A stretch of 64,000 nucleotides of DNA. Source: Bacteroidia bacterium. Lineage in GTDB: Bacteria > Bacteroidota > Bacteroidia > SXHM01. The stretch covers positions 533,086 to 597,085 of the forward strand of contig JAJVIC010000002.1 of the NCBI GenBank assembly GCA_022072225.1, in the 5' to 3' direction. Below the pieces are notes generated by a model, which saw only the letters and a program-made list of their open reading frames with translations, was not told the origin of the DNA and did no database searches. A program made the translations under genes and the position numbers. Positions 8,030 to 17,754 of the stretch are shown here, one piece after another; positions within the stretch are counted from its first letter, which is position 1; every line of letters starts with the position of its first letter.

Positions 8030-8563
8030 ATGAAAAACAGGATTATCGTTTTCAGCAGTATTATACTTTCACTGGCCGGCTGCAAAAAAATTGACGAGTG
8101 GACTCATTTTCAGATACCTTATACCGAGCGTATAACCATTCCTTCAGGTATCCTTGTAAATATACCGCTCAATATTCAAACACCCGATATCACCACCAAT
8201 TCAAAATCAACTTTTGAGGTTAATAACACGCATGCCGATCTGGTGGAAGAAATAAAACTCATCAGCATGAGCATTAACCATGCATTGCCCGAAAACGATG
8301 ATTTCAGTTTTATCAAAGCGGTACATGTTTTTATTTCAGCAGACGGAATGGCCGAAACAGAAATTGCCTGGAAAGACAACATACCCGACAGCATCGGAAA
8401 AACCATTAACCTTGAAGTAAGCAACAGCGACCTGAAAGAGTACATCAAAAAAGATAACATTGCGCTGAGGGTTAGCACCACCACGGATGAAATTATCACC
8501 GTTGATCAACAGGTGGATGTGTACGCTGTATTTTTTGTGGATGCAAAAATACTGGGTCAGTAA
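8030..8563 (+). CDS. Hypothetical lipoprotein
   Basis: A 177-residue lipoprotein. The start at 8030 (ATG AAA AAC AGG) gives a signal peptide ending in the lipobox SLAGC, so Cys-18 should be lipidated. A TTG start 21 bases upstream is open but less likely. The mature part (ERITIPSGILVNIPLNI, MAETEIAWKDNIPDSIG, ALRVSTTTDEIITVDQQVDV) looks like a beta-sandwich with no recognised enzyme motif. It sits alone between the T9SS protein and the nucleoid-associated protein, all on the plus strand. Function unknown. Confidence 0.75.
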   Translation: MKNRIIVFSSIILSLAGCKKIDEWTHFQIPYTERITIPSGILVNIPLNIQTPDITTNSKSTFEVNNTHADLVEEIKLISMSINHALPENDDFSFIKAVHVFISADGMAETEIAWKDNIPDSIGKTINLEVSNSDLKEYIKKDNIALRVSTTTDEIITVDQQVDVYAVFFVDAKILGQ

Positions 8564-8593
8564 AACATTTTTTTTCAGTTATAGCAGTATCCC

Positions 8594-9640
8594 ATGTCAA
8601 CCCTCGACTATACCCAAGCCAACCTTACCCGACTGATTACCCACCATGTAGGCAATAAGCAGCGCGATGAAGGCATAACCCTTTCAGCCGCACCTACCGA
8701 AATTAATGACGACAGCCTCGACTACCTGCTGGCTTATTTTCTGCAAACCATAAAGGTGGAGGAGTTTTATTCGTTCGCTCATTCGGTGCAGTTAGAAATG
8801 AATGAAGTTTACACCACCGTTAGCGAACTGTTTACCAATCCCAAAAAGTTTGTTGAACATTCGCAAAGCATTGCCAAGCTGTTGTATGAGCAAAGCACCC
8901 ACCCCAAAATAAAAGAAGGCGAGCTGAACATTGCCCTTTTCAACAACATGGTGCTCGATAACCAAACCCTTGAAGCCATCGGCATTTTTAAATCCGAAAC
9001 CGATGCGCCCTTTATTAAAATGAAAAGCAGCGAAAAGCATTTTACCATAACCCACGACATGGGCTTTGAGCTGAAGAGCATAGACAAAGGCTGCCTTATT
9101 TTCAACACCGGAAAAGAAAACGGCTACAGGCTACTTATCATTGATGCTGCCAACAAAGCAGCCGAAGCCCAATACTGGAAAGATGATTTTCTGAACGTAA
9201 AACCCATAAACGATGAGTTTCACCAAACCAATCAGTTTCTGGGTATTGCCAAAAACTTTGTTACCAAACAGATTGCCCAGGAGTTTGATGTAAGCAAAGC
9301 CGACCGCATTGATTTGCTCAACCGCTCGGTAGCCTATTTTAAAACCCACGATAATTTTGATAAAGCCGAGTTTGAAGAAGAAGTGTTTAAAGACAAAAGC
9401 CTGATTAAATCATTCCGCGATTTTGACAACAACTACCGCGAAAGCAACGCCATTGAACTTGACGACAGTTTTGAAATATCACCCCAGGCCGTTAAAAAGC
9501 AGGCCCGCGTTTTTAAAAGCGTGTTGAAGCTCGATAAAAATTTCCATGTTTATATTCATGGCGACCGCAGCCTTATTCAGCAGGGCGTTGAAAATGACGG
9601 ACGCAAGTATTACAAAATTTATTTTGAGCAGGAGTTGTAA
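8594..9640 (+). CDS. Nucleoid-associated protein, NdpA/YejK family
   Basis: A 348-residue cytoplasmic protein of the 37-kDa nucleoid-associated (NdpA) family. Recognition rests on overall layout and segments: LTRLITHHVGNKQRDEGI at the N-terminus, IALFNNMVLDNQTLEAIGIF, YRLLIIDAANKAAEAQYW, FLNVKPINDEFHQT and the terminal KYYKIYFEQEL. Members bind DNA or associate with the nucleoid; their exact job is unclear even in E. coli. It is followed after 15 bases by a small membrane protein, so the two may be co-transcribed. Confidence 0.82.
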   Translation: MSTLDYTQANLTRLITHHVGNKQRDEGITLSAAPTEINDDSLDYLLAYFLQTIKVEEFYSFAHSVQLEMNEVYTTVSELFTNPKKFVEHSQSIAKLLYEQSTHPKIKEGELNIALFNNMVLDNQTLEAIGIFKSETDAPFIKMKSSEKHFTITHDMGFELKSIDKGCLIFNTGKENGYRLLIIDAANKAAEAQYWKDDFLNVKPINDEFHQTNQFLGIAKNFVTKQIAQEFDVSKADRIDLLNRSVAYFKTHDNFDKAEFEEEVFKDKSLIKSFRDFDNNYRESNAIELDDSFEISPQAVKKQARVFKSVLKLDKNFHVYIHGDRSLIQQGVENDGRKYYKIYFEQEL

Positions 9641-9655
9641 TTAAACCACAGAGCT

Positions 9656-9934
9656 ATGATAACCCTGATAATTATTTTAAGTATTGCAGCCCTGCTGCTA
9701 GTTTTGTTTCTTATTGTTAAAAAAGGAAAGGGCGGTTCAAATGCCGGTGATTCCTCACCAATAGATTCGGGTTTTCAATCCACAACCACCGATTCGGGCA
9801 GCAATAACTTTGACGGCTTTGGTGGCGGCAGTTTTGGCGGTGGCGGTGCCGAAGGCTCCTGGGCCGACAGCAGCGACAGCGGCAGCGCTGATTCCGGTGG
9901 TGACGGTGGCGGTGGTGATGGGGGAGGTGATTAG
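9656..9934 (+). CDS. Small membrane-anchored Gly/Ser/Asp-rich protein
   Basis: A 92-residue protein. One N-terminal transmembrane helix (TLIIILSIAALLLVLFLIV) is followed by KKGKGG and then a low-complexity tail rich in Gly, Ser and Asp, ending DGGGGDGGGD. The sequence gives no enzymatic hint. The disordered acidic tail would probably face the periplasm or the cytoplasm depending on topology; KKGK after the helix favours an N-out, C-in orientation. It lies 15 bases after the NdpA-like gene. Confidence 0.6.
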   Translation: MITLIIILSIAALLLVLFLIVKKGKGGSNAGDSSPIDSGFQSTTTDSGSNNFDGFGGGSFGGGGAEGSWADSSDSGSADSGGDGGGGDGGGD

Positions 9935-10012
9935 AGCCTTGCCCCAACGGTTATTGATTTACATCATATTCAATGCACGATATTAATCAGCAAACCTGCT
10001 TGCAGCCGACTC

Positions 10013-10020
10013 TACATTTG
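10013..10020 (+). promoter_or_regulatory. Possible -7 element TACATTTG
   Basis: TACATTTG fits the TAnnTTTG consensus, 19 bases before the ATG at 10040. The -33 element is not convincing. Confidence 0.35.
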
Positions 10021-10039
10021 TGGGTAAACAAATAACCCC

Positions 10040-11098
10040 ATGAAAAAACTAAAACTGCTTTCGTTGCTGACTATTGGTCTTGTACTGTTTGCCTCGCTCA
10101 GCGGCTGCAAAAAAAACGATGACGATGACGATAACTACAATGGAGGAGGTGGCGGCAACAACGGCCCCTGGACCGAACTTGGTGTCGGGTATTTCAACTC
10201 AGCTATTTTTACTCTATGTACGGATAATCAGGGAAATCTCTATGCAGCCGGTGCATTTACCAACAGCAGCGGAAAATACTATGTAGCTAAATGGGATGGA
10301 ATAGCGTGGAGTGAACTCGGCAATCTCAATGTTGGCGATCCCATCAGTTCCATTTGTGCCGATAACGCAGGTAATATATATGCCGTAGGATTTAACGATG
10401 ATAACATCGAAGCCTATATGGCAATCTGGAATGGTACCTCATGGACCTACACCCCAACCGTAAATGAACTCTTTCTCGATAATGTAATTGCTGATAACAA
10501 TGGTAATATTTATGCCCTGGGAACAGCTCAGGTCTATAAATGGAACGGCTCCTGGGAAACAATGAGTATGGCAGGCTGGCCCCACTGGACCAATGGATTG
10601 CTCTATGCTCAAGGTAATTTATATGTTGCCGGAGGTGCGCTTATGGGCGGTACGCTCGGAGCGGTTGGCGTTTGGAACGGCAGCGGTTGGTCATATCTTG
10701 GCGACATTAATTCATACGAGCAGGCATATGACCTTGCTATGGATTCACAGGGAAACCTGTATGCATCAGGAGGATTTGATTTTCAGAACGGATATATTTT
10801 AAAATGGAACGGTAGTTCGTGGACAGACCTTGGTTTAAATGGTGATGACAAGGTGCTTACATTGTCAGTCAGTTCAGGCAATAACATTTATGCTGGAGGA
10901 GAATTTTCAAATGACAACAACAAATTTTATGTCGCAAAATGGAATGGCACCGCTCTTTCTGAAGAAGGTGTCGGTAATTTTAACAGTAGTATATTGACAT
11001 CTTGCGCTGGCACTGATGGTAAAATGTATTTTGCCGGAAATTTTTACAGATACATTGGCAGCAGCAATAAACACTTTGTAGCTGTTTACACTGAATAA
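10040..11098 (+). CDS. Lipoprotein with beta-propeller-like W-N-G repeats
   Basis: A 352-residue lipoprotein. The signal peptide ends in the lipobox ASLSGC (Cys about residue 23), followed by KKNDDDDDNYNGGGGGNNG, an acidic/glycine linker. The rest has repeats of about 40 residues with the pattern D..GNLYA.G.F ... VAKWNG..W..LG, seen near bases 10230, 10370, 10490, 10740 and 10880. This should fold as a beta-propeller. Such lipoproteins usually sit on the outer membrane in Bacteroidota. Ligand unknown. Confidence 0.8.
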   Translation: MKKLKLLSLLTIGLVLFASLSGCKKNDDDDDNYNGGGGGNNGPWTELGVGYFNSAIFTLCTDNQGNLYAAGAFTNSSGKYYVAKWDGIAWSELGNLNVGDPISSICADNAGNIYAVGFNDDNIEAYMAIWNGTSWTYTPTVNELFLDNVIADNNGNIYALGTAQVYKWNGSWETMSMAGWPHWTNGLLYAQGNLYVAGGALMGGTLGAVGVWNGSGWSYLGDINSYEQAYDLAMDSQGNLYASGGFDFQNGYILKWNGSSWTDLGLNGDDKVLTLSVSSGNNIYAGGEFSNDNNKFYVAKWNGTALSEEGVGNFNSSILTSCAGTDGKMYFAGNFYRYIGSSNKHFVAVYTE

Positions 11099-11102
11099 AC
11101 AT

Positions 11103-11429
11103 ATGCGCTACATACTTGCCTTTATAATCATTGTTCATGGGCTTATCCACTTTGTGGGTTTTGCCAAGGCATTTGGTTATGGTAACATTACACAAATCAC
11201 AAAACCCATTTCCAAACCGCTTGGTGTGCTGTGGTTGTTTGGTGGGCTGCTGTTTATTGTTACCGCAGTTTTATGTTTGCTTAAAAACGAATACGCATGG
11301 CTTGCCGTTTTTGCAGCGTGCACACTTTCGCAGTTTTTAATTCTCACGGTCTGGCGCGATGCAAAGTTTGGAACCCTTGCCAATGTTCTCGTTGCAGGTT
11401 ATGCGCTTTTTCAACTGCTGAACCACTAA
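11103..11429 (+). CDS. Small membrane protein (about four helices)
   Basis: A 108-residue membrane protein: RYILAFIIIVHGLIHFVGFA, then ISKPLGVLWLFGGLLFIVTA, AWLAVFAACTLSQFLILTV and FGTLANVLVAGYALFQLL. The first helix has H-G-L-I-H, resembling DoxX-like/ABC-permease-like small proteins. I do not recognise a specific family. It starts four bases after the preceding stop and its stop abuts the next ATG, so it is probably translationally coupled with the next gene. Confidence 0.65.
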   Translation: MRYILAFIIIVHGLIHFVGFAKAFGYGNITQITKPISKPLGVLWLFGGLLFIVTAVLCLLKNEYAWLAVFAACTLSQFLILTVWRDAKFGTLANVLVAGYALFQLLNH

Positions 11430-11882
11430 ATGAAACGTCCCTTTTTTCTGTACATGCTTTGCATCGTTCATCTTCTGGTTGGCCTGAATGCCGCTGCAGG
11501 TGGTGTATTAATGATGCTCAAACCCGATGGCGCTTTACTTGGAATGAAACAGGAGTGGCTCGCAAATTCTCCTTTTGAAAATTATTTTATTCCCGGCCTG
11601 CTTTTGTTTTTCATGCTCGGAATATTTTCGCTGTTTACGGTCTGGGGTTTGCTGCGCAAACCGCAACTCAAAGTTTTCAATGTATTAAACATATATCCCG
11701 ATATGCACTGGGCATGGGCATATTCGCTCTATTCAGGAATTATAACCATCACCTGGATATTGATACAAATGTTGCTGACGCAGTATTTCTGGCTGCAACC
11801 GCTGATAATATTTTTTGGTTTGCTGGTAATTGTATTTACGCTGATACCGGGCGTAATTACCTGCTTCAAAAAATTAAGCTGA
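11430..11882 (+). CDS. Small four-helix membrane protein
   Basis: A 150-residue membrane protein with helices at about residues 4-30 (YMLCIVHLLVGLNAAAGGVL), 50-70, 90-112 and 118-142. It starts immediately after the preceding stop, so the two small membrane proteins probably form one unit. Its last nine bases overlap the end of the convergent phosphoesterase gene. Function unknown. Confidence 0.65.
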   Translation: MKRPFFLYMLCIVHLLVGLNAAAGGVLMMLKPDGALLGMKQEWLANSPFENYFIPGLLLFFMLGIFSLFTVWGLLRKPQLKVFNVLNIYPDMHWAWAYSLYSGIITITWILIQMLLTQYFWLQPLIIFFGLLVIVFTLIPGVITCFKKLS

Positions 11883-13139
11883 TGTATTACTCAGCTCAAA
11901 CACGGTAATCTCAGGCAAAATACCAACTCTTCCAAGATAGCCTAAGAAACCAAGCCCGCGGTTCACATAAATTTTTTGAGTGCCCTCTTCATAAAGGCCT
12001 GCCCACTGCTTGTAAACATATTGCACCGGGCTCCATTTAAATCCCGGAATTTCAATTCCAAACTGAAAGCCGTGTGTATGGCCGGAAAAAGTAACATCAA
12101 TATCGGGATGTTCGGGGCGCACCTTTGCATCCCAGTGTGAGGGGTCGTGCGACAGGAGCAGTTTTACAGGCAGGTGTTCAACACCTTTTTTGGCAGTATC
12201 CAAATCACCGTATTTCGGGAAACGCATGGCAGCACCCCAGTTTTCAACACCTATTATAGCCAGTTGAGCACCGTCTTTCTCCAAAATCTGATTTTGATTG
12301 CGCAGCAGTTTCCAGCCAAGGCGGGCATGAATATCAACCAACTGTTGAAGGTTTGCAGCTTTGGCTTCTTTGCTCTCCCAGGGAACATAATCACCATAAT
12401 CATGATTACCCAGAACAGAGTAAACACCATCTTTAGCTTTTATTTCCGACAATTCTTCAAACACATTTTCGGCCTCATCACTTCGGTTGTTGACAAGGTC
12501 GCCTGTGAAGAAAATCAAATCGGGCTGCTGGTCCAGCAATAAACTTATTGCTTTTTTCAATGGACTTCCGCTCGAAAAACTACCCGAGTGAATATCCGAT
12601 AGTTGCGCAATCTTATAACCGTTAAATGCATCGGGAAGGTTGGGCAGATGTAGTTTTACCGTCCGAACTTTATAATCAAAAGCAGTTTTAATCATACCGT
12701 AAATCATAGAACTAAACGGAATGAAACTTATAATAATGCCCAGCTGACTCATAAATTTAGCACGCGAGCCTGAATAAGCGCTGTCGGCAAAAAATCCGAA
12801 TTTTAAAAAACTCCATTTGAAAAGGCGGGCAACATCATCCATCAACAGAAAAACCGAACCAATCAGTTTTGACAGTACAATAATGAAAATGAACGTCAGC
12901 GTATAAATCCGTGTAAACTTTGACAAAAAAGTTTGCGGCATCAGCATTAGCAGCAGAATAAACGAAATGCTGAATGCTGTGAACAACCAGTAACTCCAGT
13001 AAATAATACTTCTTGCTGAAACAGTAAAATCACGTGTTGAAGTTTTTACAGCCTGAAAAAAATAAAGGTCAATCAGTAATACAAGTACTACCGGAATAAG
13101 AAAACGAAAAAAGGTCATGAGGAATTTGATTGGCGGCAA
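11874..13139 (-). CDS. Membrane-anchored metallophosphoesterase (YkuE/YaeI-like)
   Basis: A 421-residue protein. The first ~155 residues hold four hydrophobic helices. The C-terminal part is a calcineurin-like metallophosphoesterase with all five metal motifs: AQLSDIHSG, DLIFFTGDLVNN, SVLGNHDYGD, LLLSHDPSHW and FSGHTHGFQFG. Enzymes of this YkuE-like branch hydrolyse phosphoesters, in some cases the lipid A precursor UDP-diacylglucosamine or other envelope substrates. The substrate here is not decided by the sequence. The active site probably faces the periplasm or the membrane surface. Confidence 0.85.
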   Translation of the reverse strand: MPPIKFLMTFFRFLIPVVLVLLIDLYFFQAVKTSTRDFTVSARSIIYWSYWLFTAFSISFILLLMLMPQTFLSKFTRIYTLTFIFIIVLSKLIGSVFLLMDDVARLFKWSFLKFGFFADSAYSGSRAKFMSQLGIIISFIPFSSMIYGMIKTAFDYKVRTVKLHLPNLPDAFNGYKIAQLSDIHSGSFSSGSPLKKAISLLLDQQPDLIFFTGDLVNNRSDEAENVFEELSEIKAKDGVYSVLGNHDYGDYVPWESKEAKAANLQQLVDIHARLGWKLLRNQNQILEKDGAQLAIIGVENWGAAMRFPKYGDLDTAKKGVEHLPVKLLLSHDPSHWDAKVRPEHPDIDVTFSGHTHGFQFGIEIPGFKWSPVQYVYKQWAGLYEEGTQKIYVNRGLGFLGYLGRVGILPEITVFELSNTSA

Positions 13140-13229
13140 AATTAGTGATATTCAAACACTGTAAATTGTAAATTGTTCGAACTGATTTTTGGGTAATAAA
13201 CAGGTCGTTTGTCTAAAACTTTAAAATTG

Positions 13230-13263
13230 TTGTGTTATTTCGATAATTATTTTAATACTTTTG
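13230..13263 (+). promoter_or_regulatory. Candidate promoter of the collagen-like operon
   Basis: The -7 element TACTTTTG (13256-13263) fits TAnnTTTG. A TTG at 13230-13232 lies 23 bases upstream, at the long end of the usual spacing. The 206-bp gap 13140-13345 is AT-rich and holds nothing else I can name. The start codon is 82 bases downstream, leaving room for a leader. Confidence 0.5.
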
Positions 13264-13345
13264 CCTTATCGAAAAAAAAGCAAGTTTAATCGGGGTATAT
13301 CGATAACCTGTCATAAAATTTTCAAAACAAATAAAAAGCAAAAGC

Positions 13346-15799
13346 ATGAATAAACTTTACAAACTGGCAGTTGCGTTAATCATTTTCTCGGCAGCAACAA
13401 AGATTGTCACAGCCCAGGACAACATGGGTATCGGAACATTGGCACCCGAACCTTCTTCCATTCTTGATCTTTCGGCAGATGACAAAGGTTTTCTTGCACC
13501 ACGCCTTACATCAGTACAGCGTGATGCAATTCTTAATCCCGCAGATGGTTTGCTTATTTACAATACAGATGATAAAACCTTTTGGTATTTTGATGGAGGC
13601 ATCAACCAATGGGTTCAGGCAATAGGCCCTATGGGGCCGCAAGGTCCACAAGGACCTGCAGGTGTTAATGGTCAGGTTGGTGCAACCGGTCCGCAAGGTC
13701 CTGCAGGTACTGATGGCCAAATCGGAGCACAAGGTCCTACAGGCCCTCAGGGTCCTGCCGGTGCTAACGGACAAGACGGAGCAACCGGTCCGCAAGGCTT
13801 ACAAGGTGTTGCCGGTCCAACAGGACCGCAAGGTGACCAAGGTCCGATAGGATTAACCGGAGCAACCGGTGCACAAGGTGCTCAGGGCATTCAAGGTCCT
13901 ACAGGATTAACAGGAGCAACCGGCCCGCAGGGATTACAGGGTCCAACCGGAGCACAAGGCCCACAAGGCGTTGCCGGTCCAACCGGTCCGCAGGGTGACC
14001 AAGGTCCGATAGGATTAACAGGAGCACAAGGTCCACAAGGCGTTGCCGGTCCAACCGGTCCGCAGGGTGACCAAGGAATTCAAGGTTTACAAGGCGTTGC
14101 TGGTCCCACCGGACCGCAAGGTGACCAAGGTCCGATAGGATTAACAGGAGCACAAGGTCCACAAGGCGTTGCCGGTCCAACCGGTCCGCAGGGTGACCAA
14201 GGAATTCAAGGTTTACAAGGCCCTGTAGGTCCAACCGGTCCGCAAGGCGATCAAGGCCCGATAGGATTAACAGGAGCACAAGGTCCACAAGGTGTTGCCG
14301 GTCCAACCGGTCCGCAGGGTGACCAAGGAATTCAAGGTTTACAAGGCCCTGTAGGTCCAACCGGTCCGCAAGGCGATCAAGGCCCGATAGGATTAACAGG
14401 AGCACAAGGTCCACAAGGCGTTGCCGGTCCAACCGGTCCTCAGGGTGATCAGGGAATTCAAGGTTTACAAGGCCCTGTAGGTCCAACCGGTCCGCAGGGT
14501 GACCAAGGTCCGATAGGATTAACAGGAGCACAAGGTCCACAGGGCGTTGCCGGTCCAACCGGTCCGCAGGGTGGCCAAGGAATTCAAGGTTTACAAGGCC
14601 CTGTAGGTCCAACCGGTCCGCAAGGCGATCAAGGCCCGATAGGATTAACAGGAGCACAAGGTCCACAAGGTGTTGCCGGTCCAACTGGTCCGCAGGGTGA
14701 CCAAGGAATTCAAGGGTTACAAGGTGTTGCTGGTCCAACCGGCCCGCAAGGATTACAAGGTCCTACAGGATTAATTGGAGCTCAAGGTCCACAAGGCGTT
14801 GCCGGTCCAACCGGAGCTCAAGGTGACCAAGGTCCGATAGGATTAACCGGAGCAACCGGCCCGCAGGGATCACAAGGTCCTACCGGATTAACAGGAGCAC
14901 AAGGTCCAATTGGTCCAACAGGATTAACAGGTTCGCAAGGACCAACAGGACCAACAGGTTTAGTAGGAGCACAGGGACCTGCCGGTCCAACCGGTCCACA
15001 GGGTAACACCGGAGCACAAGGTCCAACCGGAGCACAAGGCTTACAGGGTGCACCCGGAACTACGGGTGCACAAGGTCCAACCGGTCCACAGGGTAATACA
15101 GGAGCACAAGGTCCTGCCGGTCCAACCGGTACTCAAGGCAATACAGGTGCACAAGGTCCTACCGGCCCTCAAGGTATTCAAGGTAATACAGGAGCACAAG
15201 GCCCTGCAGGACCAACTGGTCCGCAAGGTAACACAGGCCCTCAAGGTAATACCGGTCCTCAAGGTCCACAAGGTAACACTGGTGCGCAAGGCCCTGTCGG
15301 TCCAGCCGGTGCGCAAGGCCCGCAAGGGGCTCAGGGTCCAGCTGGTCCACAAGGTCCACAGGGTAATACAGGTCCACAAGGCCCTCAAGGTATTCAGGGA
15401 CCAACCGGTCCTGCAGGTCCAATTAATCAGGTGACAGGAAGAAATTACAATTTCTTTTATGCTCCACCGGGAAATGGCGGATGGTATAATGCGGCATCCG
15501 TTACTGTGACAACTCATGGTGAAGATGTTTTAGTTACGGCAAGCGGAAGCAGTATAGTCTATGCAGATTGGGTTGGTTACAGAATTGTCAGAGATGGTTC
15601 AGTTCATCTCACCGGAGCACTTCCTGACGGGTATTGGATTTCACTTGCTCAAAATGAGTGGAACTTTTCTCTTTCTGGTTTAGATGTGGGAGTGGGAGCG
15701 GGATCACATACCTATACGCTTCAGTTTTATGTTAGTGATGTGTACGAATACACTTGGATAAATGAAGGATACTTGCAAGTTACAGAAATAAATCAGTAA
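13346..15799 (+). CDS. Exported collagen-like (Gly-X-Y) fibre protein 1
   Basis: An 817-residue exported protein in three parts. A signal peptide ([19 protein letters not shown]) leads into an N-terminal head of about 70 residues ([18 protein letters not shown] ... [17 protein letters not shown] ... WVQAIGP), common on Bacteroidota collagen-like and tail-fibre-like proteins. An uninterrupted Gly-X-Y tract of about 600 residues (94-692) is rich in GPQ, GPT and GLT, with Thr or Gln where animal collagen has hydroxyproline. The C-terminal ~125 residues form a beta-rich cap ([20 protein letters not shown] ... [11 protein letters not shown]), probably a jelly-roll trimerisation domain. It opens a five-gene operon. 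It lacks a T9SS tail. Confidence 0.88.
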   Translation: MNKLYKLAVALIIFSAATKIVTAQDNMGIGTLAPEPSSILDLSADDKGFLAPRLTSVQRDAILNPADGLLIYNTDDKTFWYFDGGINQWVQAIGPMGPQGPQGPAGVNGQVGATGPQGPAGTDGQIGAQGPTGPQGPAGANGQDGATGPQGLQGVAGPTGPQGDQGPIGLTGATGAQGAQGIQGPTGLTGATGPQGLQGPTGAQGPQGVAGPTGPQGDQGPIGLTGAQGPQGVAGPTGPQGDQGIQGLQGVAGPTGPQGDQGPIGLTGAQGPQGVAGPTGPQGDQGIQGLQGPVGPTGPQGDQGPIGLTGAQGPQGVAGPTGPQGDQGIQGLQGPVGPTGPQGDQGPIGLTGAQGPQGVAGPTGPQGDQGIQGLQGPVGPTGPQGDQGPIGLTGAQGPQGVAGPTGPQGGQGIQGLQGPVGPTGPQGDQGPIGLTGAQGPQGVAGPTGPQGDQGIQGLQGVAGPTGPQGLQGPTGLIGAQGPQGVAGPTGAQGDQGPIGLTGATGPQGSQGPTGLTGAQGPIGPTGLTGSQGPTGPTGLVGAQGPAGPTGPQGNTGAQGPTGAQGLQGAPGTTGAQGPTGPQGNTGAQGPAGPTGTQGNTGAQGPTGPQGIQGNTGAQGPAGPTGPQGNTGPQGNTGPQGPQGNTGAQGPVGPAGAQGPQGAQGPAGPQGPQGNTGPQGPQGIQGPTGPAGPINQVTGRNYNFFYAPPGNGGWYNAASVTVTTHGEDVLVTASGSSIVYADWVGYRIVRDGSVHLTGALPDGYWISLAQNEWNFSLSGLDVGVGAGSHTYTLQFYVSDVYEYTWINEGYLQVTEINQ
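13967..14722 (+). repeat. Six tandem 126-bp units inside the collagen-like gene
   Basis: Each unit encodes 42 residues running from [13 protein letters not shown] or [13 protein letters not shown] through [12 protein letters not shown] to DQGIQGLQ (GQGIQGLQ once). Unit ends fall exactly 126 bases apart: 14092, 14218, 14344, 14470, 14596 and 14722. The near-identity points to recent expansion by recombination or slippage. Confidence 0.9.
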
Positions 15800-15820
15800 T
15801 AGTCACATAAAATAAATATA

Positions 15821-16285
15821 ATGAAAACATTACATAAATCAATATTCGCTGCATTAATGATTAGTTTTTTTGCAGTGGTTACATCAACTGTGAGTGCTCA
15901 ATCTGTATCGTCAAAAAGTTTTGATGATAAATTGAACCATAAAATAGAGACGGGTTCAGTTCAGGGAGCTGAAAAAGGTAGTCTGATATGCCAAGATGAA
16001 AATGGGAATAAGATTGTTTGTTCTGGTTCTGAAACGGAACTAATATTAGGGTTTGCAACAAATACTCCTTATATTACAATTAATAAACCCGAAAACCCTA
16101 ATGACAGAAGTAATCAGTTTACCGCTATTGCTGGAAGTCAAATTTTAAAAGGTGATTTCCTGATTGCAGGAAAAAATGGTTCAGTTATATCTACAGTAAA
16201 TAATTCAATGGCCTATGCAATTGCAATGGAAGACGCTGTTTTGGGTCAGAAATTAAAAGTTAAGTTAGTTAATAAATTACGTTAA
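15821..16285 (+). CDS. Small exported partner of collagen-like protein 1
   Basis: A 154-residue protein with a signal peptide ending SAQ (FAVVTSTVSAQ). It is clearly paralogous to the 17755-18216 protein: SLICQDENGNKIVCSG against TLMCEDENGNMVICSG, ILGFATNTPYITINKP against ILGFATNVPYVTVNKP, and KGDFLIAGKNGSVI against KGDYLTAGKNGTVI. The C-terminal half (KGD.L..GK.G.V ... YA.A.E.A..GQK..VK) resembles the small beta domain seen at the ends of some phage and bacterial fibre proteins. It follows the collagen-like gene by 21 bases. I infer a role as cap, chaperone or bound subunit of the fibre. Confidence 0.75.
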   Translation: MKTLHKSIFAALMISFFAVVTSTVSAQSVSSKSFDDKLNHKIETGSVQGAEKGSLICQDENGNKIVCSGSETELILGFATNTPYITINKPENPNDRSNQFTAIAGSQILKGDFLIAGKNGSVISTVNNSMAYAIAMEDAVLGQKLKVKLVNKLR

Positions 16286-16303
16286 AATTAATATACATAA
16301 ATA

Positions 16304-17743
16304 ATGAAAAATAAACTATTACTAATTGTGTTAGCTTTAGGATTTGCATTAAATTCAGAAGCACAGGACAACATGGGTGTTGGAACCTTATCACCAAACC
16401 CCAGTGCAATTCTTGATTTATCTGCAACAGATAAAGGATTTCTTGCACCTCGAATGACAACTATTGACAGGTTGCTTATTCCAAGTCCGGCAACAGGTCT
16501 TTTGGTTTATGATACTGATTTTGATCAATTTTGGTATTATGACGGTACACAATGGGTTCAGGCCATTGGTCCTCAAGGTCCAACCGGCCCTGCAGGTGTT
16601 AATGGTTTGCAAGGTCCAACCGGCCCAGCAGGTATTAATGGCCTTCAGGGTCCAACCGGTCCAGCCGGAGCAAATGGAGCTCCCGGAGCAACAGGTCCAA
16701 CTGGTTTGGCCGGGGCACAAGGTCCTCCCGGACCTGCCGGACAAAATGGTGCTAACGGTGCAACCGGTGCAACCGGTCCTGCCGGACCAACCGGTCCTCA
16801 GGGTGTTGTAGGAGCAAACGGAGCCACAGGTCCTGCAGGTCCTCAGGGACAGCCTGGAAGTAACGGAGCACAAGGTCCTACAGGAGCACAAGGTCCTCAA
16901 GGTTTACCCGGACAAAATGGAACAAATGGTCAGGATGGTGCTACAGGACCCGCTGGTCCAACAGGAGCGCAAGGTCCAACAGGAGCACAAGGTCCTACAG
17001 GAGCTAACGGAACAAATGGCGTTGATGGTGTAACTGGCCCAACCGGTCCAACCGGCCCTGAAGGGCAAATAGGTCCTGCCGGACCACAGGGAGTTGCCGG
17101 ACCACAAGGTCAGCAAGGTCCTCAAGGAAATGCGGGTCCAACCGGTCCTACAGGATTGCAAGGTTTGCAAGGCCCTCCGGGAACCAATGGAACTAACGGA
17201 CAAAATGGTGCTGTAGGTGCAACCGGCCCAACAGGTGCAACCGGGCCACAAGGAAATGCAGGATCTAACGGTGCAACAGGTCCACAAGGTCCTGCCGGAG
17301 CAACCGGAGCACAAGGTCCGCAAGGTATTCAAGGGCCACAAGGTCCAGCAGGTCCGGTTAACCAACATACAGCTTATGATTACAATACATCTAACTGGTC
17401 AACGGGAACAAACGGTGCTTGGGTTGATACTGACATATCTGTTTCAATGACTACTACAGGAAGTAACAATGTTTACATTTCAGCAACAATGAGTACAATT
17501 GGTTATGCGGATTTAATTGGTTACAGAATATTAAGAGACGGAGGCACTTTTGTTGGAGGCGGATTTATGGAAGCCTATACCATTGCCGGTTTTTCTGCTC
17601 GCTGGACTTGGACCATTACAGGTATGGATCCTAATCCTCCTGCGGGTACACATACATACACGGTTCAAGCTTACCAAAGCGATGGCGGAACAAATACTTA
17701 TATTGTAGAATCATATTTACAGACTTTAGAAATTAACGACTAA
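16304..17743 (+). CDS. Exported collagen-like (Gly-X-Y) fibre protein 2
   Basis: A 479-residue paralogue of the 13346 protein. It has a signal peptide ([18 protein letters not shown]), the same head ([18 protein letters not shown] ... [17 protein letters not shown]), a Gly-X-Y tract of about 263 residues (89-351) and a C-terminal beta cap ([20 protein letters not shown] ... [13 protein letters not shown]). Its triplets include many GAN, GTN and GQN, so the tract is not a simple copy of the first gene and it lacks the 126-bp array. It sits 18 bases after the first partner gene and 11 bases before the second. The two collagen-like proteins may form hetero- or homotrimers of different length. 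Confidence 0.88.
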   Translation: MKNKLLLIVLALGFALNSEAQDNMGVGTLSPNPSAILDLSATDKGFLAPRMTTIDRLLIPSPATGLLVYDTDFDQFWYYDGTQWVQAIGPQGPTGPAGVNGLQGPTGPAGINGLQGPTGPAGANGAPGATGPTGLAGAQGPPGPAGQNGANGATGATGPAGPTGPQGVVGANGATGPAGPQGQPGSNGAQGPTGAQGPQGLPGQNGTNGQDGATGPAGPTGAQGPTGAQGPTGANGTNGVDGVTGPTGPTGPEGQIGPAGPQGVAGPQGQQGPQGNAGPTGPTGLQGLQGPPGTNGTNGQNGAVGATGPTGATGPQGNAGSNGATGPQGPAGATGAQGPQGIQGPQGPAGPVNQHTAYDYNTSNWSTGTNGAWVDTDISVSMTTTGSNNVYISATMSTIGYADLIGYRILRDGGTFVGGGFMEAYTIAGFSARWTWTITGMDPNPPAGTHTYTVQAYQSDGGTNTYIVESYLQTLEIND

Positions 17744-17754
17744 TAATTATAACA

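Noticed and set aside
13899-14738. A long ORF (279 codons) antisense to the collagen-like gene
   Set aside because: It is the mirror of the 126-bp repeat array; absence of stops follows from the repeat unit. Other antisense ORFs over both collagen genes are shadows for the same reason.
13620-15420. Regularly spaced repeats resembling a CRISPR array
   Set aside because: The repeats are continuous Gly-X-Y codons inside an open frame, with no unique spacers and no cas genes.
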